The notes under the pieces were generated by a model. The model had not been told where the DNA came from. It worked only from the letters and a program-made list of their open reading frames with translations, and ran no database searches. Below, piece by piece: positions 7,397 to 13,626 of a stretch of DNA of 18,049 nucleotides. Position numbers and translations under genes: made by a program. Source of the stretch: 1-14-0-10-37-14 sp037130845 (GTDB taxonomy: Bacteria; Patescibacteriota; Patescibacteriia; Patescibacteriales; Patescibacteriaceae); assembly GCA_037130845.1 (NCBI GenBank), contig JBAXSE010000024.1, positions 1 to 18,049 on the forward strand, in the 5' to 3' direction. Positions within the stretch are counted from its first letter, which is position 1. Each line of letters opens with the position of its first letter.

Positions 7397-8023
7397 TTAT
7401 TCCCCGCTCCAATCCCGACACAGCATCTCGGCCTGTTCCAAAACAATCTTGGTCGCACCTTCCTGCTTGTCCGGCGGATAACCGTGTTTATTCAACAGCT
7501 TTTTGACCAACACCCGCAACTTGGCTTGCACGCTTTGCTTAAGTGTCCAATCAATAGAGGTATTCTTGCGCAGTAATGCCACTAGCTCTTGGGCGATTTG
7601 TTTCAGGGTATCGTCGCCAATTTCCATCACCGCACTGTCATTGGCGCAAATCGCATCGTAAAAAGCCACTTCATCTTCGCTTAAATGCAGGTCGGCTCCA
7701 CGATTTTTCTCCTCGCGCAATTTCTTGGCCAATTCTACCAGCTCGGCAATCACTTGCGCCGCTTCGATGGTTTGGTTTTGATATTTCTTGATGGTGTCTT
7801 CCAGCATCTTGGAAAAGGCGCGCGATTTGACCAGGAATTTTTTCTGCATGGTGCGGATTTCGTCGTTTAATAACTTTTTTAAAACTTCCAAAGCCACGTT
7901 CTTGCGTTCCAAGCCTTGCACCTCGTGCAAAAATTCATCAGACAAGACGGCCACATTCGGCGATTGCAAACCGGCCGCCTTCTCAAAAATCCCAACTACA
8001 AAGCCCCCGGCCCGCTCCAACAT
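7397..8023 (-). pseudogene. hsdR: C-terminal fragment of type I restriction enzyme subunit R (hsdR)
   Basis: The 208-residue reading frame matches only the last fifth of HsdR. Recognisable parts are the NVAVLSDEFLHEVQGLERKN segment, the long helical region, the LSEDEVAFYDAICANDSAVMEIGDDTLKQIAQELV stretch, and IDWTLKQSVQAKLRVLVKKLLNKHGYPPDKQE. A full HsdR is about 1000 residues with a PD-(D/E)xK nuclease and two RecA-like motor domains; none of these is in the window. HsdR-like sequence begins abruptly around 7980-7995. The first residues of this frame (MLERAGG) instead lie antisense to a C39-peptidase remnant, so the ATG at 8021-8023 is accidental. The fragment cannot restrict DNA. It is otherwise undamaged, with no internal stop, so the break may be fairly recent. 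Confidence 0.88.
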
Positions 8024-8209
8024 TTTCTGGTCATCAAAGGCTACGACTACGCCACCAAAGAATTCATCACCAACGACTCCGGCACCCGCAACGGCCGCGA
8101 TTATCGTTACCCGGAAAAAGTATTATTCACCGCCCTCCGCGAATACCCCACCGGCAAACACCTCCCCATCAAAGAAAACAAAAAAATGCTAATCATCGTC
8201 AGCAAATAG
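7984..8209 (+). pseudogene. C-terminal fragment of a C39-like peptidase
   Basis: On the plus strand the frame reads NPNYKAPGPLQHFLVIKGYDYATKEFITNDSGTRNG and ends LPIKENKKMLIIVSK before a TAG at 8207-8209. This matches the C-terminal part of C39_2-type cysteine peptidases, where the His of (Q)HFLVIKGYD is the catalytic histidine and ITNDSGTRNG holds the third active-site position. The N-terminal part with the catalytic cysteine is missing, and no start or ribosome site fits. It meets the hsdR stump head-to-head at about 7980-7995. The peptidase part is clean, without frameshifts. Confidence 0.75.
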
Positions 8210-8319
8210 CCCTCCCCTACCAAGAGTATATATGTTAAGATATTCGGTAATGAATTATTAAGCAAATAATCATTTAATCCATACCAGATTAAAGTAGAGA
8301 TAGTCAAAATATGGTTAGT

Positions 8320-9363
8320 CTACGCACATTTCGGACAAATGACAAGCGGTAAAAGTAATTGATTTTTAGTGATATTTTTAAAAGCCTCTCTCGTTGCTGC
8401 TACTTGACCGTAATGTTTTCTGATTAACCTGATTTTAAGTCGCTGTTGGGTGGCAGGCGAAGTGATGGCTGTTGCAATTTCATTTGGCGTTCGTTCTAAA
8501 GGGTCGGATTTTAAAGGTTTAACGTTGTTGTAATATTCCGCATACTCTTCTAATATTTTTTGTTTGTTTGCTAGGTCGATCCAATCACCCCAAAATACCG
8601 TATACAGTAAATCTTTTTGGATTACTCCATTAAATGCTTCGACCGGCCAATTTTGTTGCGGTGTTCCCGGATCGATGAATTGCAGTTTAATATTATTTTC
8701 CAAACAGAATTTTTTTACCGCTTTGCTGATGTGCGCCTTGGCATTGTCTAGTCTGACAATTTTTGGAAATCGTCCATACTTGTTTTCAATCCGTTCTAAC
8801 AGGTCAATTACATCCCAACGATTAATCCGATGCTTAACAAATGATATCGCGACACTTCGTCCGGAATATTCGTCTATGGCGTTAAAAATGCTCAATTCAC
8901 GGGGTTTTTTGTTAGTTAGACCAATGTCATCAATGCAAACAACTTCCAAGAATTTCTGACCTTTCGGAAATATTATGAATATTTTTTTACGCTCTTTAAA
9001 TTGATTACTTTTGCCTTTTCTTTTTAAAACACTCCAAACGCCCTTTTCGGTCATATACACTCCAACCGTTTCTAATTGGTGCGCTATGCCCACAAACGAA
9101 CGTTCTGATTGTTTGCGGGAAATATCTTCGCGATACTGCACAATTAATTTTTCCACTACCTCCGGTGTTTTATTCCAAACATTAATAGGCGCTTTAGATT
9201 TGCTTATGCCTCCAACTGCCAGCCAATCGTAGTAAGTACTTTTAGGCATGCCCATTTGCATTAATATCCAGTACTTAGATTTATTCAAACGTTTACTTTC
9301 AACTTCCACTTCTTTTAATTTCTTTTGCTTTGCAAAATCCGACAAAATGTTATACTTTAACAT
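8320..9363 (-). CDS. DDE transposase, integrase core (IS3/IS481-like)
   Basis: The 347-residue protein has a helical DNA-binding N-terminus (LNKSKYWILMQMGMPKSTYYDWL, about 26-48) and an rve-type integrase core. The catalytic triad is Asp145 (VVCIDDIGL; Asp146 is adjacent), Asp206 (VRLDNAKAH) and Glu242 (PVEAFNGVI). The last two are 35 residues apart, the D,D(35)E spacing of the IS3/IS481/retroviral group. A single unbroken frame, with no programmed frameshift, argues for an IS481-like rather than classical IS3 arrangement. The last residues, CPKCA, are encoded by the terminal repeat, and the stop TAG straddles the element end, using two bases that come from the flank. The ATG at 9361-9363 is the first start after the right end. 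All catalytic residues are present, so the element could be active. Confidence 0.92.
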   Translation of the reverse strand: MLKYNILSDFAKQKKLKEVEVESKRLNKSKYWILMQMGMPKSTYYDWLAVGGISKSKAPINVWNKTPEVVEKLIVQYREDISRKQSERSFVGIAHQLETVGVYMTEKGVWSVLKRKGKSNQFKERKKIFIIFPKGQKFLEVVCIDDIGLTNKKPRELSIFNAIDEYSGRSVAISFVKHRINRWDVIDLLERIENKYGRFPKIVRLDNAKAHISKAVKKFCLENNIKLQFIDPGTPQQNWPVEAFNGVIQKDLLYTVFWGDWIDLANKQKILEEYAEYYNNVKPLKSDPLERTPNEIATAITSPATQQRLKIRLIRKHYGQVAATREAFKNITKNQLLLPLVICPKCA

Positions 9364-9467
9364 AGAATTGAGTAGTTAATTTAGTTAATTGTTAGTCCAA
9401 TTACTATTTTACTACTCTTTTCTATTTTTGACCTTATACGGGGTCAATTTTTGTCCGAAATGTGCGT
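8322..9467. mobile_element. Complete insertion sequence with 18-bp perfect inverted repeats
   Basis: The left end ACGCACATTTCGGACAAA (8322-8339) is the exact reverse complement of the right end at 9450-9467. The element is 1146 bp with one transposase gene on the minus strand. No direct repeat is evident in the flanks (left ...TTAGTCT, right GGGATTACC...), which fits either a family without target duplication or later recombination. It sits 31 bases after the stop of hsdM and 112 bases from the peptidase stump. Confidence 0.88.
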
Positions 9468-9498
9468 GGGATTACCAGGTGTTGACATAAATTTTTAA

Positions 9499-11049
9499 TT
9501 AAATTTTAAAACCAATATTTTTTAAATTATTTTTTATCCTTTCTTCCAATTCCTTAGACTGCTTGAATTGTTCCGACAGTTCAGCAGTAATATTTTTCAT
9601 TTTTTCCTCAAACACTTCGTCATCTTCTTCCACATAATCCGAGCCGACGTAACGGCCGGGAGTCAGGACATAGCCGTTTTTTTCCACTTCTTCAATCTTG
9701 GAGGCTTTGCAATAACCTTTGATATCCTCGTACGTTCCGTCAATTGTCCGCCAGGCATGATAGGTCGCGGAAATTTTCGCGATGTCTTCGTCGGTTAGTT
9801 CGCGATTTTTGCGACTGATCATCGTGCCCAGCTTGCGCGCATCAATGAATAGGATTTCGTCATGGCGATTGCGGAATTTGTGGTCGTAGCGGTCGCGGGA
9901 GATAAACCACAGGCAACATGGGATTTGCACGGAATAGAAAAGTTGCGGGGGCATAGCGACAATGCAATCCACTAAACCGGACTTGATTAAATTTTGCCTA
10001 ATGTCGCCTTCGCCCGAGGTGTTGGACGAGAGCGAACCGTTGGCCAGGACAAAACCGGCGATACCGGTGGGCGAGAGATGATGAATCATGTGTTCAATCC
10101 AGCCGTAGTTGGCATTGCCGGCCGGTGGCACGCCGTATTTCCAGCGCACATCGTCTTTGAGTCGCTCCCCGCCCCAATCGCTAATGTTAAAAGGCGGATT
10201 AGCCAAGATAAAATCCGCTTTGAGGTCTTTGTGCAAGTCGTTATGAAAAGTGTCGGCATTGTGGTCGCCGAGGTTACCTTCAATCCCGCGAATGGCCAAG
10301 TTCATTTGGCAGAGGCGCCACGTGGTCGGGTTGGATTCCTGACCATAGATGGCCAAGTCTTGGGTACTGCCGCCGTGCGCTTCCACGAATTTTTCGCTTT
10401 GCACAAACATTCCGCCCGATCCGCAACAAGGATCATAGACCCGGCCTTTGTAGGGCTCAATCATTTCTACCAAAAGTTTGACCACGCATTGCGGAGTAAA
10501 AAATTCACCGCCACCCTTGCCTTCGGCGCTGGCAAAACGACCGAGGAAATATTCATAGACCCGGCCGAGCACATCTTTGCTCTTACTTTCTTTGTCGCCC
10601 AGGCCAATCGTGCTAACTAGATCAATCAATTCGCCTAAGCGCACTTTGTCCAAATCAGGGCGGGCATAATTTTTCGCCAAGACGCCTTTGAGTCGTGGAT
10701 TGTCTTTTTCTATGGCAATCATGGCATCATCCAACATTTTGCCGATTTCCGGCTTCTTGGCATTGTTTTGCAAAAAGCCCCAACGCGCCATGGCCGGCAC
10801 CCAAAAAACGCCGTCTTGGGTATAGGCGTCTTTGTCCTCGTCCAAGCCGTCGTAATATTCCGGATCGTCCATGATTTTTTTGCGCTGTTCAGAAAAAGAA
10901 TCGGAAATGTATTTGAGAAAAATCAAACCCAGCACCACGTGCTTGTATTCCGCCGGGTCCATGTTATTGCGCATCTTGTCCGCCGCCGCCCAAAGCGTTT
11001 CTTCAAAACCGACATTGGCGCTATTGGATTTATTTGATTGTTTTGCCAT
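9499..11049 (-). CDS. hsdM: Type I restriction-modification system methyltransferase subunit M
   Basis: The N6-adenine methyltransferase subunit, about 516 residues from the ATG at 11047-11049 (MAKQSNKS). A longer frame reaches 11106, but its first 19 residues do not look like HsdM. The N-terminal HsdM_N helical domain (EETLWAAADKMRNNMDPAEYKHVVLGLIFLKYISD) is complete. It is followed by the gatekeeping GGGEFFTPQCVVKLLVEM, the SAM-binding motif YDPCCGSGGMF (residues 205-215) and the catalytic NPPF (284-287). The C-terminus (GRYVGSDYVEEDDEVFEEKMKNITAELSEQF...NLKNIGFKI) is the normal end, so the gene is intact. HsdM works only with a DNA-specificity subunit HsdS, normally encoded just downstream; that position is taken by the IS. 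The gene therefore needs an HsdS from elsewhere to act. Confidence 0.96.
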   Translation of the reverse strand: MAKQSNKSNSANVGFEETLWAAADKMRNNMDPAEYKHVVLGLIFLKYISDSFSEQRKKIMDDPEYYDGLDEDKDAYTQDGVFWVPAMARWGFLQNNAKKPEIGKMLDDAMIAIEKDNPRLKGVLAKNYARPDLDKVRLGELIDLVSTIGLGDKESKSKDVLGRVYEYFLGRFASAEGKGGGEFFTPQCVVKLLVEMIEPYKGRVYDPCCGSGGMFVQSEKFVEAHGGSTQDLAIYGQESNPTTWRLCQMNLAIRGIEGNLGDHNADTFHNDLHKDLKADFILANPPFNISDWGGERLKDDVRWKYGVPPAGNANYGWIEHMIHHLSPTGIAGFVLANGSLSSNTSGEGDIRQNLIKSGLVDCIVAMPPQLFYSVQIPCCLWFISRDRYDHKFRNRHDEILFIDARKLGTMISRKNRELTDEDIAKISATYHAWRTIDGTYEDIKGYCKASKIEEVEKNGYVLTPGRYVGSDYVEEDDEVFEEKMKNITAELSEQFKQSKELEERIKNNLKNIGFKI

Positions 11050-11351
11050 ATGCATATTTTCGTTAATTTCTATCTGAACCCTACCACTTTTCACCCAAAT
11101 AATCAATCTATTTCCTCAATATTTTTCCTTTTTAATTAGCTATTTATTCGCAAATTATCCCATATTCCTCAAATCAGCATCTGCTCGCCCCATTATTATC
11201 GCCTCCCAATCCAATAGATTTTCCTTGCCTTCCCCTTCGGATAGTCCTTTTTGAGCCTAGGCGAAAAATAGGGTCAGTTCTGGAATTATGACTTTATTAT
11301 ACAAAATCATAATTCCAGAACTGACCCCAACGTTACACTATCTTGTATTAC
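11050..11351. other. Gap between hsdM and the zinc-ribbon gene
   Basis: About 300 bases with no convincing gene. The only clear structure is the 21-bp palindrome at 11271-11327. Promoter-like sequences for hsdM are not distinct. Confidence 0.5.
11271..11327. repeat. REP-like palindrome with 21-bp perfect arms
   Basis: The left arm starts GGGTCAGTTCTGGAATTATG (11271) and is exactly reverse-complemented by 11307-11327, around a 15-base AT-rich loop. Palindromes with GGGTCAG ends are a known type of REP sequence mobilised by Y1 (TnpA-REP/RAYT) transposases; no such transposase lies in this window. A T run is absent, so a terminator role is less likely. Confidence 0.7.
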
Positions 11352-11540
11352 TTATTTTCTCCCATATCTCTTTTCAATCTCCCCTTCCGCCAGCTCCTTG
11401 CCCGACCAGCGGCCAAATCGCGCTTTGCAATCTCGGCAATCCCATTCGCTGACGCCATCATAACTCTCCGGGCTGGGCCAAGCATATTCCAGGCCGACAA
11501 TATGAGCACTGCCGCATTTTTGGCATTTTTTTTGTTCCAT
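11352..11540 (-). CDS. Small zinc-ribbon protein
   Basis: Sixty-two residues with two CxxC knuckles: Cys6-x2-Cys9 and Cys35-x2-Cys38, separated by a segment containing YAWPSPESYDGVSEWDC. The rest, ARFGRWSGKELAEGEIEKRYGRK, is polar and basic. It should bind one zinc ion. The start codon is five bases after the stop of the Fic gene, so the two are co-transcribed. The gene precedes hsdM by 300 bases. I know of no defined function; an accessory role to the neighbouring Fic protein or the restriction island is a guess from place. Confidence 0.8.
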   Translation of the reverse strand: MEQKKCQKCGSAHIVGLEYAWPSPESYDGVSEWDCRDCKARFGRWSGKELAEGEIEKRYGRK

Positions 11541-11545
11541 ATTTT

Positions 11546-12601
11546 TTAATTAATAGCCCGATAGCGGGTCGCCCGGCCCAGGCCGATTTTCTCAATTTTG
11601 TTCATGGATAATAATTTCTCCAGTGCCTGATTGACGGTTGGCCGTGCCACTTTGGTCTTTTTCACAATCTCACCGGTGCTGGCGTACTCAGCAGAAGCAA
11701 TGCAATTCCAAACCGCCAGCTGTTTGGCGGACAGCAAGATCTCTATGTTTTCCGTGGACAGCAAGGCGACGGCTTGTTCGGCCTGCAATTCCACAATCCG
11801 CAAAAAATATTCCAACCAAGGGCCGACATTTTCTTTGGCCGTGCCAAAAGACTTTTGACTTTTGCGCAATGCCAAATAATAATCCATCTTAGTATCCTCC
11901 ACTATTTTTTCTTGCGACACATACGGAACGAAGGCATAGCCTGATTTGAGCAAGAGTAGATTGGTCAAAGTCCGCGACAAGCGGCCATTACCGTCTTGGA
12001 ATGGGTGGATCTTCAAAAACTCGATCAAAAATCCGCCAATCAGTAAAAGTGGATGGTTCTTTTTCTCTCTTAGAGCCGGCACTATCCAATCCATTAATTC
12101 CTGCATTTGCTTGGGCGCAAGATATGCCGGCGTGGTCTTGAAAACTATGCCGACTTCTTTGCCGTCGGCGTCTACCATGGAGACATTATTTTCCAATTTC
12201 TTATAATCCCCGCGATGCCGTGCATCTTTCTCTACGTATTTCAGCATCTCTTTGTGCAAGTGTTTGATTGAACTTTCGTTGAAGGGAATTGTCGGCCAAG
12301 CATCAAAAATATTTTTCAACAACTCATAATAGCTTTGGGCCTCTTGCCTGTCGCGGTCGCGAAACTTGGTTATTTTCAGCCCCTTGATGGCATTTTCCAC
12401 GTCCTCATCGCTCATCAGCGAGCCCTCGATCCGGGTCGAGGCGGCAGAAGACGTCACTAGGACTGATTGCTTTAGCCGGCCCAAAAGCTGGGGCGACAGA
12501 TTGACTCCCGACGTCCAATGCCCTTTTATCTCATCTATCCGAGCAATACGGGACAATATTTCCGGCGTGATATTTGCTAGTCTTTTATTATAATTTGTCA
12601 T
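11546..12601 (-). CDS. Fic family protein with N-terminal inhibitory motif and C-terminal winged helix
   Basis: The 351-residue protein carries the canonical Fic core HPFQDGNGRLSR (His199 to Arg210), with the catalytic His199 and the Asp203/Asn205/Arg207 residues that hold the nucleotide and metal. Fic enzymes transfer AMP or other phosphate-containing groups to protein hydroxyls. The N-terminal helix shows SxxxEG (Ser55, Glu59, Gly60 in SAASTRIEGSLMS), the class II inhibitory motif whose Glu blocks ATP placement and keeps the enzyme off. The C-terminal 60 residues (STGEIVKKTKVARPTVNQALEKLLSMNKIEKIGLGRATRYRAI) form a winged helix-turn-helix, so the protein may bind its own control region. Such Fic genes are often found inside type I restriction loci. 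All key residues are present. Confidence 0.95.
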   Translation of the reverse strand: MTNYNKRLANITPEILSRIARIDEIKGHWTSGVNLSPQLLGRLKQSVLVTSSAASTRIEGSLMSDEDVENAIKGLKITKFRDRDRQEAQSYYELLKNIFDAWPTIPFNESSIKHLHKEMLKYVEKDARHRGDYKKLENNVSMVDADGKEVGIVFKTTPAYLAPKQMQELMDWIVPALREKKNHPLLLIGGFLIEFLKIHPFQDGNGRLSRTLTNLLLLKSGYAFVPYVSQEKIVEDTKMDYYLALRKSQKSFGTAKENVGPWLEYFLRIVELQAEQAVALLSTENIEILLSAKQLAVWNCIASAEYASTGEIVKKTKVARPTVNQALEKLLSMNKIEKIGLGRATRYRAIN

Positions 12602-12620
12602 ATTAATATCATATATTTTA

Positions 12621-12659
12621 ACTATATATGATTATATATGATTATATATGATTTGTCAA
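12621..12659 (-). promoter_or_regulatory. Promoter of the fic operon overlapped by a triple 10-bp repeat
   Basis: On the minus strand TTGACA (12659-12654) and TATAAT (12636-12631) are perfect and 17 bases apart. The spacer and -10 are made of about three tandem copies of the plus-strand unit ATTATATATG (12621-12650, the first copy imperfect), one per helical turn. Any protein that binds the unit would cover the promoter; the Fic C-terminal winged helix is a candidate. Confidence 0.7.
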
Positions 12660-12691
12660 GAGTCCATGCTCAGGTGTGATTGAATATAAGG

Positions 12692-12749
12692 CAAAAGCCG
12701 CATCGCTGCGGCTTCGCATTCTGCCACCAAGGCGACAGAAGGTGTATAT
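12692..12749 (-). ncRNA. Candidate two-hairpin small RNA
   Basis: On the minus strand an extended -10 (TGGTATAAT, 12764-12756) predicts a start near 12749. The predicted transcript folds into TTCTGTCGC/GTGGCAGAA (12740-12719; nine or ten pairs, some G-U) and then AAGCCGCA/TGCGGCTT (12714-12695) ending in a short T run. No reading frame or ribosome site is present. The -35 is weak. An alternative is that these are only leader hairpins or repeats upstream of fic. Confidence 0.35.
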
Positions 12750-12755
12750 CTATAA

Positions 12756-12764
12756 ATTATACCA
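12756..12764 (-). promoter_or_regulatory. Extended -10 promoter element
   Basis: TGGTATAAT on the minus strand is a perfect extended -10 (TGnTATAAT). No good -35 hexamer is found at 16-18 bases; instead the TAGGTATAG repeats begin about 25 bases upstream. Confidence 0.45.
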
Positions 12765-12787
12765 CATTTTAAGCATCGTCACACATA

Positions 12788-12827
12788 TAGGTATAGTTAT
12801 ACCTAAACTATACCTATACTATACCTA
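12788..12827. repeat. Operator-like iterons, unit TAGGTATAG
   Basis: One TAGGTATAG (12788-12796) is followed by three copies of its reverse complement, [CT]TATACCTA, at 12797-12805, 12808-12816 and 12819-12827, spaced by exactly 11 bases. The first two units form a near-perfect palindrome. This is typical of a cooperative regulator site. Confidence 0.6.
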
Positions 12828-12858
12828 TCACTGCAAAATACAGTAAATTACTTACAAA

Positions 12859-12889
12859 AAAGCCGCTTTGCGTTGCGCGAAGCGGCTTT
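12859..12889 (-). terminator. Intrinsic terminator of the two-gene unit at 12914-13462
   Basis: On the minus strand AAAGCCGCTT pairs perfectly with AAGCGGCTTT over an 11-base loop, and a T run follows. It lies about 25 bases after the stop at 12914. Confidence 0.8.
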
Positions 12890-12913
12890 GGTTTTAGGTC
12901 AGAAATGGCTGTT

Positions 12914-13171
12914 TTAGCCATTTTCCATATACTCGGCCAATTGGCCGTCGAACTTTTTGGCCAGGTCGTCTTGGTTGGCGAAGCAGGGCGAGGCTAGGTC
13001 GTAGCTGCGCGACAGCGGGAAGAATTCCAGCTGGACCATCGTTGCTTTGCTCGTTTCGTCCTCGCACATCGAGGATATCTGCACCAGTCCGCCCATCACT
13101 CGTTCGCCGCCCTCGGCATAATCGTCGATATAAATCCAATTGCCGACTTCGTATTGCATTTCTTCTGCCAT
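12914..13171 (-). CDS. Small acidic protein of unknown function
   Basis: Eighty-five residues, acidic, with no membrane segment. Visible landmarks are YEVGNWIYIDDYAEGGERVMGGLVQISSM, which has the strand-turn-strand look of a small beta-barrel, and a polar helix at the end (DDLAKKFDGQLAEYMENG). A ribosome site (AGGTG) stands a few bases before the ATG. It follows the small membrane-protein gene by 45 bases on the same strand and is closed by a terminator. An overlapping frame (12894-13139) is a shadow. I recognise no family. Confidence 0.75.
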   Translation of the reverse strand: MAEEMQYEVGNWIYIDDYAEGGERVMGGLVQISSMCEDETSKATMVQLEFFPLSRSYDLASPCFANQDDLAKKFDGQLAEYMENG

Positions 13172-13216
13172 GATAACACCTATAAATATTGAAAAATTGT
13201 TAATGATCTATTTACA

Positions 13217-13462
13217 CTAGACACCGCCTGCATGTTTGCGGACAAAGAATAATAGGCCGCAGGCCGACCCAAGCGCTACCGCCACAGCCGCAAAATACTC
13301 ATAGCCGACATCATAGACGCTGCCGACCACCGACCCGGGCACCACCAAGATGACCGCAGTAATCAAGCTGCCAGCCAGCATATTCCAGAATACAATCCAG
13401 ATAACGCCAACCAAATTGAGCAGATTGTCGCACAAACTATATACTTCCTTCTTGATATCCAA
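13217..13462 (-). CDS. Small membrane protein with a TTG start
   Basis: Eighty-one residues with two or three hydrophobic segments: about 13-40 (NLVGVIWIVFWNMLAGSLITAVILVV) and about 54-75 (YFAAVAVALGSACGLLFFV). The tail is basic. The start is TTG at 13462-13460, chosen because a full AGGAGGTG ribosome site lies six bases upstream; no ATG fits as well. It leads a two-gene unit with the acidic protein. No function is evident. Confidence 0.75.
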   Translation of the reverse strand: MDIKKEVYSLCDNLLNLVGVIWIVFWNMLAGSLITAVILVVPGSVVGSVYDVGYEYFAAVAVALGSACGLLFFVRKHAGGV

Positions 13463-13467
13463 GACGG

Positions 13468-13475
13468 CACCTCCT
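13468..13475 (-). promoter_or_regulatory. Strong ribosome binding site fixing a TTG start
   Basis: AGGAGGTG on the minus strand, one of the few full Shine-Dalgarno sequences in the window, stands just before the TTG at 13462-13460. Confidence 0.75.
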
Positions 13476-13560
13476 GATTAATGAACAAATATTACCCCCA
13501 CCCTAGCAGAATGACTGGAGAAAATCAATCCTCCCTGGGCGGACGAGGTCCTAAGAAACC

Positions 13561-13589
13561 TTGCAAAAAAGCCGTATTTATACTAGAAT
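13561..13589 (+). promoter_or_regulatory. Promoter of the radical SAM-dcd-kinase operon
   Basis: TTGCAA (13561-13566) and TAGAAT (13584-13589) are 17 bases apart. The start site would be about 30 bases before the ATG, and GGAG stands at 13618-13621. Confidence 0.6.
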
Positions 13590-13626
13590 ATTTCCCAAAT
13601 AAGATCTTTAACAATTTGGAGAAATA

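Noticed and set aside
8107..8307. 66-residue hydrophobic minus-strand frame next to the IS
   Set aside because: Mostly antisense to the C39 remnant and an AT-rich gap; no ribosome site or family.
9994..10620. 208-codon plus-strand frame inside hsdM
   Set aside because: Antisense to a fully recognisable HsdM; composition reflects the G+C-rich codons of the opposite strand.
11050..11106. Extended N-terminus of HsdM
   Set aside because: The extra 19 residues do not resemble the family, and MAKQSNKS is the natural start just before the conserved helix.
12788..12827. CRISPR array or plasmid origin from the short tandem repeats
   Set aside because: Units are nine bases at 11-bp spacing without spacers; no cas or replication gene is present. 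An operator is the simpler reading.
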